This document shows, piece after piece, positions 10,101 to 18,652 of a stretch of 64,000 nt of DNA (the first letter of the stretch is position 1; the number at the start of each line of letters is the position of its first letter). Both the position numbers and the translations under genes were made by a program. Below the pieces are notes generated by a model. That model did no database searches. It saw only the letters and a program-made list of their open reading frames with translations, and had not been told where the DNA came from. Where the stretch lies: positions 8,632,501 through 8,696,500 of the forward strand of contig NZ_CP012673.1 in NCBI RefSeq assembly GCF_002950945.1, given 5' to 3'. The stretch is from Sorangium cellulosum (GTDB lineage: Bacteria; Myxococcota_A; Polyangia; Polyangiales; Polyangiaceae).

Positions 10101-10404
10101 GCACGCGGAGGCCCTCGTACAGCGCAGGCTCCGGGCGGGGATCCGGCGAGCCGTCGCCGCCGGCGCCGTCGAAGAGGACGCCAACGCCCTCCGTGAGCAC
10201 GTAACGCGCCGGAGACGGCGGCGGCGGCGCGGCGGGCGCGGGGGTGTGGAGCACGGCGGGCCGGGGGGAGCGCTCCGGGGCGGCGCTGCACCCGGCGGCG
10301 CTGCACCCGGCGGCGAGCGCGAGCGCGGCGAGCAGGCCGGCGTGGGAGGGCGGCGCGGCGTCGAGGAGCGCGCGGCGTGGGAGGGGATCGCCGGGCCGCC
10401 TCAC
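7144..10404 (-). CDS. Asp-box beta-propeller-like lipoprotein, intact paralogue 3 of 3
   Basis: The 1086-residue protein starts at a GTG that overlaps the TGA of the gene before it (GTGA), so it is probably translationally coupled. The signal ends LALAAGCSAAGC, giving one or two lipobox cysteines. The N-terminal half has Asp-box signatures (TLDGGASWIDV, STDGGRSWRPV) as in sialidase/Ycf48-type beta-propellers, plus family marks shared with both upstream genes: CQPF...LLAC, CVRVGDGRWVE and CSPIGC...LVRLGWGG. Four 12-base repeats at 8591-8640 encode a PPDS linker. The second half is long, Pro-rich and ends with a folded-looking region with LCVEAIEVR. No enzymatic residues are evident; it is probably an outer-membrane or surface binding protein. 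An apparent 2269-residue open frame spanning 7144-13953 is a composite and not a real protein. Confidence 0.82.
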   Translation of the reverse strand: MRRPGDPLPRRALLDAAPPSHAGLLAALALAAGCSAAGCSAAPERSPRPAVLHTPAPAAPPPPSPARYVLTEGVGVLFDGAGGDGSPDPRPEPALYEGLRVRLEGGVVLAAAPAPEPLRGFRSLPARLGGGFVLWSEGRVYRARDFLGELAPIADVGAPGGARPYLASILLRSDRGLLEVDPATLSVRRFGVAGVADAVALDARRAARLDMVGRATVTLDGGASWIDVLETRGLATAMLSEPSGAVALLAPSGGAALHVTSAGLVPAAPAPPRDAPAASLHLPAGRDPLRDAPSRRALAPEALALAAATGALLHGGRVLVARDGDLAVLAAATARPLDEAAIAGLDPRYARCQPFRAGDGVLLACAHEAAQVLRLETTLSAPTLEATFPSRGLDPDPLAPPPAAFLGDDSGRLAFAGRCGSTPPGLHDFPERPEEAAPDDEARSPWTAARPLPSRREPGEDHAARVCVRVGDGRWVERWIEGDDARGLYRWIPGERGAVTALVLRPRSREGEGERPAARSSEGVRVIHARGDDPALRGGLFPAFADAAASPRLVDADFWEDDDGAVRGWIHLPDAADAGAPARGAPPGLGSPPDSPPDSPPDSPPAAPPLSRRRGGRITGVRVDAAGTIAVFPLPDAVAHVVVGGRFALAATADDPPAFFESTDGGRSWRPVEGPPARGIEPPIDEGTPFACSPIGCAMGDHGLVRLGWGGPPPPPRRAPPPYTPAASLALPAAPPPLLSCRLDDDPPSFPAAAAPDPAPPAPAPALPRRARPGAAAAPGTPAAIRPPDAAPPVVSLWTPSSSPLGALRDGALSARVILPFAGAVAPRRLSIRGAALADPTGGVVPVLLGPGAAAPVDLLLLFRGPPGRRARASAASPALLPFEHAGTITAAGELPGGDLLAFDAGKRTLLLAGRQGTLEMAGLAPVSGVAGARLTLARRLDAPGFAIAGYSVASGEVFAGPLDVERGQVGPLEPLGSLASLAEIGPEGCGGARPSHRFLAELPATLRVASRSGAPLLEEDAPATALLAGGRGALCVEAIEVRAVAGGASAASGLGAVLGPGGAAALRLRDGGGARLRCSLLPDRP
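8591..8640. repeat. 12-bp tandem repeat, four units, inside a CDS
   Basis: GGCGGGGAATCG-like units are repeated in frame and encode Pro-Pro-Asp-Ser on the minus strand. The length is a multiple of three, so copy-number change would alter linker length without breaking the frame. Confidence 0.7.
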
Positions 10405-13400
10405 CGCGCGACCCCCGCGCACCGCACCGGCTGCCGGATCTCCTGCCCGTGCAGGACCAGCACGAGCGTGCCTGCGCCGGCCCCCCGCGCCGGCTCGCCT
10501 CGCCCCGCCCGAGCCGGATCCGGACGCTCGCGCGCGCCCCTGTCGCCGGCGCCGCCGCGCACGTCGAGCGACGCGACGGGCGACGGCCCCGCGAAGCGCG
10601 CGATGAGCTTCTTCACCGTCCCGGCCGGCTCGTAGTAGCCGAGGTCGGCCTCGTAGCGCTCGTCCCGCACGTTGATCTCCACCGCATCCAGGCACGCGCG
10701 GTCGCGCGACCACCGGATGACCGCGACGCCGGCCGTGCCGGCCCCGATGATCCCCGGCAGCGCGCCGGGCTCGAGGCCGATCTCCGAGGCGAACGGCAGG
10801 ACCACGCGGGCCTCGTCGCGGCGCAGGGCGCAGCGCGGATCGCCCCCCGCGACGAGCTCGCCGAGCGGCGCGAGCGCCTCCTCGGGCCCGAGGGTGCCGC
10901 GCTCCGGATCGACCGGCGAGAGCACGGCGCCGCCGGATCCGTCCACCGCCACGAAGACCGGCGCGCGCCACGCGCGCGCGCCCGCGCCGTACACGAAGCG
11001 CGCCCCCTCGCGCGCGGTGCGCTGCACGTGCAGCTGCCGGAGCGCGGGCGACGCGGCACCGCCCGCGCGCTGCGCGCTCGCCGGCCCCGCACGTCGCGGC
11101 CCCGCGCCGTCGCGGCGCTCGGCCGCGCTCACCGCGAGCCGGTCGCGCCAGGGGCTCAGGAGCAGGACGCGATCGCCGAGATCCACGCCGACCGACGGAC
11201 GAGGGACGCAACCGCCGATCGGCCGCGTCACGCGCGCCGCGTCGAGCAGGTCGGCGAGGCACACCTCCTCCGGGCCGACCGCGACGGGAGCGACGCGCCC
11301 GCCGCCGTCGATCACGAACCCGAGCTGCGCCTCGTACGGACGGTAGGCGAGGTTCGCGAGCCCCGCGCCCGGGAGCGGCACGCTGACGCGGCGGATCTCG
11401 GCGTGCACGTCGAGCGGCGCGATCCAGGCGAGCTCCGCGTCGGCGCCCGGCGAGAGCGGCGCGCCGATCGAGGCAGGCAGCGTCAGCGCCCCGAGCGTGC
11501 CGAGCCGCAGCGGGCTCGCGCGCAGCGCCGGCGAGCGCGCGGCGACGGCGCCGAACCCGTAGGACTCCGGGACGCGCGCGGCGGCGATCGGCCCCGCGAA
11601 GCTGCACGCGAGCCGCGCGAGCGGCGGCAGAGGCACCAGCGCCGCCTCGCGCGCCGCGCCGCCTCGCGCGGGCGCGGCGGCGTCGAGCGGCTCCGGCGCG
11701 GCCGCGCCGGGTGGGGGGGCGGCGCCCTCCGCCGCGGCGCGCGCGGCGGAGGGCGCCGCCGACGCCCACCCGAGCCGGAGGAAGGCCCCGACACGACAAC
11801 CCACCGCGGAGCAACGCTCGATCGACGTGGACCACGCGGGCAACGCGGTCGCGCTGCCCGGCGGCCGCGCGACCGGCACCCACCGCTCGCCCCGATCGAT
11901 CGTCTCGAAGAGCTCGCCGCGCTCGGTCTCCACGAGCGCGAACGGACCGGACGCCGCGATCGCCCGGGCGCGCTCGGGCAGCGGGCGGCGGCGCAGCCGG
12001 CCCGCGGCGTCGATCGCGAACGGCGCGAGGCCCCCCCGCGCTGCCCGGGGCGGGGAGCCAGCCCTCGACGGCGTCGTCCGCGAGCGCGGCGAGCCCGCGC
12101 GAGAGCAGCTCCGGGCTCCCGGCGGCGTGCCGTGAGAGCGAGAGCGGCGGCTCGCTGCGCGCGAGCCGCACGACGCGCAGCGCGCCGCGCACCTCGACGC
12201 GCTCGCTGTCGCGCAGGAACGAGCCGGGACGCGCGATCACGGCGATCGCGCCCCCGCCGCGGCGCGGGATCCAGGCGAAGGCGAAGGTCGCGTCCGCCGG
12301 ATCGAGGCGGTGCTCGACCCAGGCGCCCGGCCCGCGCCGCACGCAGAACACCGCGCTCCGCTGCGTCGAGCCGGAGACGATCCCTCCGCGCGAGATCGCG
12401 TCGAGATCGAGCCGCGGCCTCGGCGGCCCCTCGCATGGGCCGACGTAGCCGAGCGCCTCGCCGTCGACCCCGACGAAGCGGTCCTCGCCGCGCGGCGATC
12501 CGGCCGGCAGCTCGAACGTGCGCTCGATCCGGAGCGCGCGCGCCGCGTCGCCGGCGGAGAGGTCCACCACGCTCGCGCGATCCGGGCCCGCGCAGACCGC
12601 GAGCAGCGCGTCGGGCGCGCGGAACGGCGCGCACTCGCCGCTGCCCGGCGGCAGGGCCGCGACGGAGGTGGCGCGCCCGGTCGCGAGGTCGATCCGCCCG
12701 ACGAACCCGTCCGCCGCGAGCACGGCCCCGCCGTCGGGCAGCGGCAGGCCCGAGGCGACGGCGTCGGCGAGCAGCGCGAACGGCGCGCGGTGGAGCCACG
12801 CGGGCTCGCCGTCGGCGGGCGGCGGCGCGTGCGGGGCGCGCGGCGCGCCGGTCCGGCCGCCCGCGTCGATCGCGCGCTCGAGGCCGCCGTCCAGCGAGAC
12901 GACGATCTCGTCGCCGCGCACGTCGAGCGCGATCGCGTCGCCGAGCTCCGCGGTGACGTCGCGGTACGAGGCGCCCGCGTCGAGCGTGAGGATCGCGCGC
13001 CCGAAGGCCGTGAGGCCGAGCGCGCGCCGATCGCTCGCCGCCGCGGCGGCGACGATGGAGGGAAGGCCGAGCGGCCGCAGCTCGCCGGTCCCGCCGCGGG
13101 CGGCGAAGCCCCCGGCGGTCGTGATCAGGCCGATCCCGTCGAGCCATGGGAAGGCGCTGACCACGTCGCCCGGCAAGGCGGCGAGCTTGCGGAGCTCTCC
13201 GGAGAAGCTCCCGGCCGCGTAGACGTCCCTGCCGCTCCAGAACAGATAACGCGCCTCCGGCGGCGCGCCGGCGACCGCGCGAGCACCTGCCCACGAGGGG
13301 AACGCTGCGCCGCCGGTGAGCTCCGGGCCCCCGGAGCCCACCGGCTCGATCCGCTCGAGGCCGTGCAGCTCGACACGGCGGCCGTCGACGACGACCCGGT

Positions 13401-13662
13401 CGACGCCCTGGCCGCCCACGACCACGCGCTCGACGAGGCCCTGCCCGGGCGGCGCGACGTACCGCGCGGGACCGAGGGCGGCGAAGGAGGGCGCGCCGCG
13501 GGCTGGCTCGGGCGCGCCGCGCGGCGGAGGCGCCGGCGGGGCCGCCCCGCAGGCCACGAGCGCCGGCGCGGCGAGGAGCGCGAGCCGGGAGAGGACGCGC
13601 GACCGCGCCCGCGGGAAGGCCGGGCCGGGGCTCGGGGCGCCCTGCCCTTTCCTTTTCCTCAT
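10401..13662 (-). CDS. Asp-box beta-propeller-like lipoprotein, paralogue 2 of 3, frameshifted at a G7 tract
   Basis: Translation starts at ATG 13662 (MRKRKGQG...), with lipobox ALVAC. It reads well to about 12037, then the matching continuation lies in another frame that runs to the stop at 10401. At the junction the coding strand has seven Gs (12031-12037); six Gs would join GSAGG directly to LAPFAIDAAG. After joining, the product aligns with the intact paralogue at 7144-10404 through the junction (GRLRRRPLPER...FETIDRGERWVPV against GTIAVFPLPDA...FESTDGGRSWRPV). Asp-box motifs (TLDAGASYRDV, ETIDRGERW) and the CAPF...LLAVC and CSAVGC...LRLGW marks are present. The joined length is about 1086 residues. 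This is either a sequence error, a recent mutation or slippage-controlled expression; both halves keep coding character, which argues against long decay. Confidence 0.78.
12031..12037 (-). other. G7 homopolymer frameshift site in paralogue 2
   Basis: Seven cytosines on the plus strand read as GCG GGG GGG CCT in the upstream frame; losing one G gives GCG GGG GGC CTC and restores the downstream frame. The positions are those of the run itself. Confidence 0.75.
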
Positions 13663-13688
13663 CGTAGGGCGTGGGATCCCGGGGGAGT

Positions 13689-16600
13689 TCACGGGGGTCC
13701 GGGGACGGTAGCGCGAAGGAGCGCGCGGGAGGGCGGAACGTCGCCCACGGAGCACACGAGCCGCTGCACCGCACGCGGCGTGCGCAGCACACCGGCGGCG
13801 GCGCCGGCGTCGCCCCGCGCCGCGCCGCCGCCCTGCGCACGCGGTGCCGTCCACCGGGCGACCAGCGCCGCGCTCACGGCGGCCTCGCCGCGCCGCCTCG
13901 AGTCGGAGACCACGACGTGCAACGCCTCCAGGCAGACGCGCTCCCGCCCCCACCTCACCTGCGCGAGGCCCTGATCCCCGAGCGCGATCGCCGGGAGCGC
14001 GCGGTGGTCGAGGCGCAGCGCGGCCGCGGGGTCGAGCGCCACGAGCGCGCGCCAGGCCCCCGTCATGGCGCGGCAGCGCGGATCACTCGCCCCGGTCAAC
14101 GTCGCCCAGGGCGCGAGCGCGGCCACCTCGCCCGCCGTGCCCGCGGCGCGGTCGAGCGGCGCGGCCCCCGCGGCCTCGGGGGCCGCGCCGTCGAGCACCA
14201 GCACGCCCGCCGCGCCGTCGTCGCGGAAGGCGAGCGTCATCGGCCGGCCGCGCAGCTCCTCGCGATCGAGCCCCACGACGCGCGCGGGCTGCCGGGGCTC
14301 CGGCGTGTGCTCCTCGAGGGCCACGCGGCGCCGGAGCTCGCCGAGCACGAGGGCGCTGCTCGGACCGAGCAGCAGCCCCGAGACCCGGCTGACGGCGCCG
14401 TCCACGGCGCCCCGGCGCGGCTCGAACGCCGGCAGCGCCCGCGCGCCCTGCGGGCGGAGCAGCAGCTCGCTCGCCTCGGTCAGCACGAGCAGCGCGACCT
14501 CGCCGCTCGCGCCGAGCAGCGGCACCGAGGCGACGCGCTGGGCGCCGCGGCCGCCGCCGAGCGCGAGGTCGGTCGCGTCCAGCCGCAGGGCCTCGCCGCG
14601 CAGATCGAACGGGGGGCGGAACAGCACGTTGTGCGTCCGCCGCGCGGCGCCGCTCGCCGGCGCCGCGCCGCCCTTCGCCGGCGCCGCGTCGCCCGGAGGC
14701 GGCGCCGCGTCGTCGGACGCCGTCTCCAGCGCCAGCGCCGCCGCGTCCCGCGCAGCCGCCGCCGCGTCGCGCGCTGGCGCCGCCGCGTCGGCGACGATCT
14801 CGATCACCTCCCCGTACACCGTCGCCACGACCGCGCGGTCAGCGCCAGGCGCGGGCGCCGCTTCCGGCAGCGGCGCCTGGAGGCCGACCGGCGCGCACGA
14901 CAGCACCGGCAGCGCTTCCGGCGGCTCCGGCGGCCGGCCGGCGCCGCTCGAGCACACCGCCGCGGCCGCGCCGGGGGCGGCCCCCGCGCCGGCGCTCTCC
15001 GCCGCGCCGCACCCGGCGGAGAGGGCCGGCGCGAGGTCGCCCGCGCCCCAGCCGAGCCGCACCGCGCCGGAGAGCGCGCAGCCGAGCGCCGAACACGCGC
15101 CCTGGAACGACGACGGCGGCAGCGGCGAGCGCCCGGCGGCGCGCCACGTGCGGCCGTGATCGAGCGTCTCGTAGAGCTCCGCGCCGCGCCCCACGAGCAC
15201 GCCGCGATCGCCGGTCACCACCATCCCCGCCGGATCGGGCGGCAGCGCGTGCCCCTCGACCGCGCCGTCCGCCGCGACCGTGACGCCCAGGCTCGCCTGC
15301 CGGACGGCATCGGGCCACTCGACCGACGAGAGCCACGCGTCGACGCCCCCGTCGTCGCGCGCGCGCAGCCGCCGGTCGACGAGCACCGGCGCGCCGTCGC
15401 GCGACGGCGGCGTCCAGTGCCAGCCAGGGAGATCCCGCGCGAGCCGCACGACCTTCGCGCCCCCCCTCGTCGTGGACCCGCGCGGCGCCGGCAGGCGCGG
15501 GCAGCGCGTCGCGCTCGCCGCGCACGAGCGCGACCGCGCCCCCGTCCCGGCGCGGCGCCCAGGCCACGAGCACCTCCGCGCCGCCGAGCGACACCGCGCG
15601 CTCGACCCAGGCGCCCGGGCCGCGCCGGACGCAGATCCTCGGGTGCACGACGACCTCGCCGAAGCGCCGGTCGCGCTCCTCGTCGCTCACGTAACGCTCC
15701 TCCGCGGCGCAGCCGCCGACGAAGCCGAGCGCGCCGCCGTCGTCGGCGACGAAGAAGCCGTCATCGCTGAAGGCGCGCTCCATCCGGGGCGCCTCGCCGC
15801 GCTCGGAGCGCAGGACGAAGCTGCCGTGGCCCTCGTAATCGTCCCACATGCACAGAAAGAGCAGCCCGTCCTCCGCGCGCACCGGCGCGCAATCGAGCCC
15901 GTCCGGGAGCCAGCCCGCGGAGCGATCGCGCGCCGCGCCCGTGCGCGCGTCGATCCGCGCGGCGCCGCCCCGGAGCACCCCGAGCGCGGTCCCGTCCGGC
16001 AGGAGCGCGCCCGCGGAGACGGCCGCCGCGAGCAGCGCGAGATCCTGCGCCGCGGCGGCCTCGCGCTCGCCGTCGCGCGCGCCCTCGACGACGAGCTGGA
16101 ACGCGCTGCTCGCGGACGACGCCGCGCGGAGGTCGCCGTCGGGGCGCCCGAGCGAGCCGTCCGGCAGGACGGCCACCCTCCCGAGCGCCGTGTCGATCGC
16201 GAGCGCGTCCGGCGCGACGCCGAGGCCGCGCGCGGCGAGCCCGATCCGGCGGCCCACGTCGATCCACGTCGCGCCGCCGTCGGCCGTGGTCGCGGCGCGC
16301 CCGAAGACGTCGAGGCGCACCGCGCGCGAGGCGTCCAGCGCGGCGAGATCGTGGAGGGCCGGCGCCTCGAGCGCGCGGCCCCGGTCCTCGCCCGGCGGCA
16401 GCGCCCGCGGCCCCTGATCCGTGAAGATCACGACGTCCCGCAGGCCGTTGCGGGCGCCCCGCACCGCGCGCGCGCCGCCGCCGATCGCCACCTCCGCGAG
16501 CGGCCCCGTGAAGTCGCGCGAGCGGAACGCCCGGCTGCGCGTCCAGTGCAGGTAGCCGCCGCCGAGGCGGGGCGCGATGGCGAGCGACCCGATCACCGGA

Positions 16601-16959
16601 TCGCCGGCCGCCCACAGCTCCGTCTCCCAGGCCGCCGCGACGACGCGGCCGCCGCCCGCGATCTCGAGCCGCGCGCCGCCCGCGACGACGCGATCCCGGG
16701 CGGCCGCTGCCGGTCCGCCGTGGGTCACCCGGAAGGCGCCGTCCGCCGTCCCATGGAAGTAGCGGGCGCCCTCCCGCGCGGCGTCGGGCGTACCGCGAGC
16801 GGGCGCGCCGGAGGCCGCGAGCGCGCCGGAGGTCCGGACCCGGCGCGCGCCCTCGCGCGCCGGGCGCGGCGCGGGCGCGAGCGAGCAGGCGGCAACGGCC
16901 GCGGTTGCGGTCAGGGTCGTGAGCAGACCGAGGGCGCGCGCGAGCATCGGGGAAAACAC
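13689..16959 (-). CDS. Asp-box beta-propeller-like lipoprotein, paralogue 1 of 3, frameshifted at a G7 tract
   Basis: ATG 16959 (MFSPMLARAL...) gives a lipoprotein signal ending AVAAC. The reading frame is convincing to about 15466 and then switches to the frame ending at 13689. At 15460-15466 the coding strand has seven Gs after CACGA; with six Gs VHDEGG joins AKVVRLARDLPGW without loss. The two parts together carry the family marks found in its neighbours: TADGGATWIDV and ETLDHGRTWRAA Asp boxes, CAPV...LLFLC, CVRRGPGAWVE and CSALGC...VRLGWGAG. The joined length is about 1090 residues. It is the first gene of a three-gene minus-strand cluster; the next starts 26 bases after its stop. It shares a 152-base divergent gap with the Mug-type glycosylase gene. 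Confidence 0.78.
15460..15466 (-). other. G7 homopolymer frameshift site in paralogue 1
   Basis: Seven cytosines on the plus strand. In the upstream frame the codons are GAG GGG GGG CGC; removal of one G gives GAG GGG GGC GCG and opens the downstream frame that matches the paralogues. It is at a different place in the protein from the site in paralogue 2. Confidence 0.75.
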
Positions 16960-17111
16960 GACGGTATCCTCTGCAACGGCGCCGTCCAGAGCCGATCCCC
17001 GCAGCGGCCTCTCCCGATCGCTCCACCTCCACCAGCCCGCCGCGCCGGCGACGCCGCGCGGACGTCGTACACTCCCTGCGACAGCGGGTCCCCCACCCGC
17101 TCCCAGCGCCC

Positions 17112-17681
17112 GTGTCCACCCCTCGCCGGCCCACGAAAGAAGAGCTGCTCGCCGCCGCCAGCAAGACGGTGCCGGACGTCATCGCGCCCGACCTCGTCGT
17201 CCTGTTCTGCGGCATCAACCCGGGCCTCTACACGGCCGCCGTCGGCCACCACTTCGCCCGCCCCGGCAACCGGTTCTGGCCGGCGCTGCACGCCGGCGGC
17301 TTCACCGATCGCGTGCTCTCGCCGTCGGAGGAGCGCGATCTCCTGGCGCTCGGTTACGGCATCACCAACGTCGTCGACCGGGCGACCGCGACGGCGGACG
17401 AGGTGTCCTCCGGCGAACTCGCCGCAGGCAGGCTGCGGCTGGAGGCCAAGGTGCGGCGCTACCGCCCGCGGTTCCTGGCCGTGCTCGGGCTCGGCGCCTA
17501 CCGGACCGCGTTCGGGCGGCCTCGCGCCGCACCCGGCCCGCAGCCGGAGCCGCTCGGCGCGACGCGGGTCTGGGTGCTGCCGAACCCGAGCGGGCTCAAC
17601 GCGAGCTACCAGCCGCGCCAGCTCGCGGCGATGTTCCGCGCGCTGCGCGAGGCGGTCGAGGCGACCTCCGGCTCGCCGTGA
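17112..17681 (+). CDS. mug: Mug/TDG-type G/U mismatch-specific DNA glycosylase
   Basis: The 189-residue protein matches the uracil-DNA glycosylase superfamily Mug branch. FCGINPG (Asn36 at the catalytic position) is followed by the Mug-specific HHFARPGNRFWPAL loop, and VLPNPSGLNA provides the second, DNA-intercalating motif. It should excise uracil or ethenocytosine opposite G, starting base-excision repair. The GTG start at 17112 gives a normal family length; no strong Shine-Dalgarno is visible. It stands alone, divergent from the Asp-box lipoprotein cluster. The assignment rests on both signature motifs in the right order and spacing. Confidence 0.93.
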   Translation: MSTPRRPTKEELLAAASKTVPDVIAPDLVVLFCGINPGLYTAAVGHHFARPGNRFWPALHAGGFTDRVLSPSEERDLLALGYGITNVVDRATATADEVSSGELAAGRLRLEAKVRRYRPRFLAVLGLGAYRTAFGRPRAAPGPQPEPLGATRVWVLPNPSGLNASYQPRQLAAMFRALREAVEATSGSP

Positions 17682-17852
17682 CCGCCGGAGACCCGGAACC
17701 CCGCTGTCCCGAGACGTGGTGGTCATCTTCCCCGGTCGCGCGATATCCCTCCTGCGCTGACTGGGCACCTCTGGCCAGCCCAAGCTCAGCAGTCCTCGCG
17801 CCGACAAGCGCTCTCCCTGGATAAGGCCGCGCCGGCCTGCTCGCCGGCGCGC

Positions 17853-18374
17853 TCACTCCGGCAGCGCGTTCTCCTCTTCCTGAGGCATCTTCGCGCGCGC
17901 GCTGCGGGCGTCGTCCCGGAGCGCGGCGAGGCCCGGCGGCCCGATGACGGCGTGCGCGCCGCGCCCGCCCAGCGCGGTGAGCCACGCCAGCGGCGAGGGC
18001 GAATCGGCCAGCCCCCGCGGCGTGGTGAGGAGGACTCCGCGCGTCGCGTACCGCGCACATCCTTCCTCGCACACCGGAAGCACCACGCTGAGCCCCCCGC
18101 CGCCTCGGCTCATGAGGGGGACCACGCGCACGTGCGCCGGGTTCGGGGCAACCATGACCTCGATCGCACGCTCGACCAGCGAAAGGACCGGCCCCGGAGA
18201 CGTCTCGGGCGGCTGCAGCGACGGCGTCGCCGCGCGGTCCGCCGGCGCGGGGCGGCTCGGCGGCAGGGCGAAGAGCCCTGCCCCGTCCGCCGCGCTCGCC
18301 GCGCTCGCCGCCGAGAACACGAGCCCGCCAGCGAGCGCTCCGAGAAGTAACGCCAAGTTGGGTCCGAATCGCAT
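17853..18374 (-). CDS. Small exported protein of unknown function
   Basis: From ATG 18374 the 173-residue product has a clear Sec signal (MRFGPNLALLLGALAGGLVFSAASAASA), then a Pro/Ala-rich stretch and a compact domain with CEEGC, a possible disulfide or redox pair, in a hydrophobic context (LSVVLPVCEEGC). An in-frame ATG at 18410 would add 12 residues and weaken the signal. I do not recognise the family. It is convergent with mug and divergent from the histidine kinase at 18653. Confidence 0.72.
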   Translation of the reverse strand: MRFGPNLALLLGALAGGLVFSAASAASAADGAGLFALPPSRPAPADRAATPSLQPPETSPGPVLSLVERAIEVMVAPNPAHVRVVPLMSRGGGGLSVVLPVCEEGCARYATRGVLLTTPRGLADSPSPLAWLTALGGRGAHAVIGPPGLAALRDDARSARAKMPQEEENALPE

Positions 18375-18652
18375 GCCTGATCCCTCGCCCGCAGATTCAG
18401 CAGGCCTCATGCCAGGCGCGAGGCCGGCCGCGCAGCTGGCGGGCTGCGGCCCCGCGGCGGGCGTCGCGCGCGCCGCCCGGGCCGCCGCACGTGACAGATC
18501 ACCACAGCGTGGCGACCCGGGTCCCCCCGCGCCGCGCGCCGCGGACCGCGGGCCGCGGGCCGCGGCCCGCGGGGAAGCTGGACAGTCGCGGCGGCTCTGG
18601 GAGCGCCAGTTTCGCTTGCCAGACGCTCCGGGCGCCGTTAACCGTCTTCACT

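Noticed and set aside
7144..13953. A single 2269-residue open reading frame on the minus strand
   Set aside because: It joins the front of one lipoprotein gene, an out-of-frame middle and a second lipoprotein gene with its own GTG start and lipobox at 10404; the middle part is Arg-rich shadow sequence.
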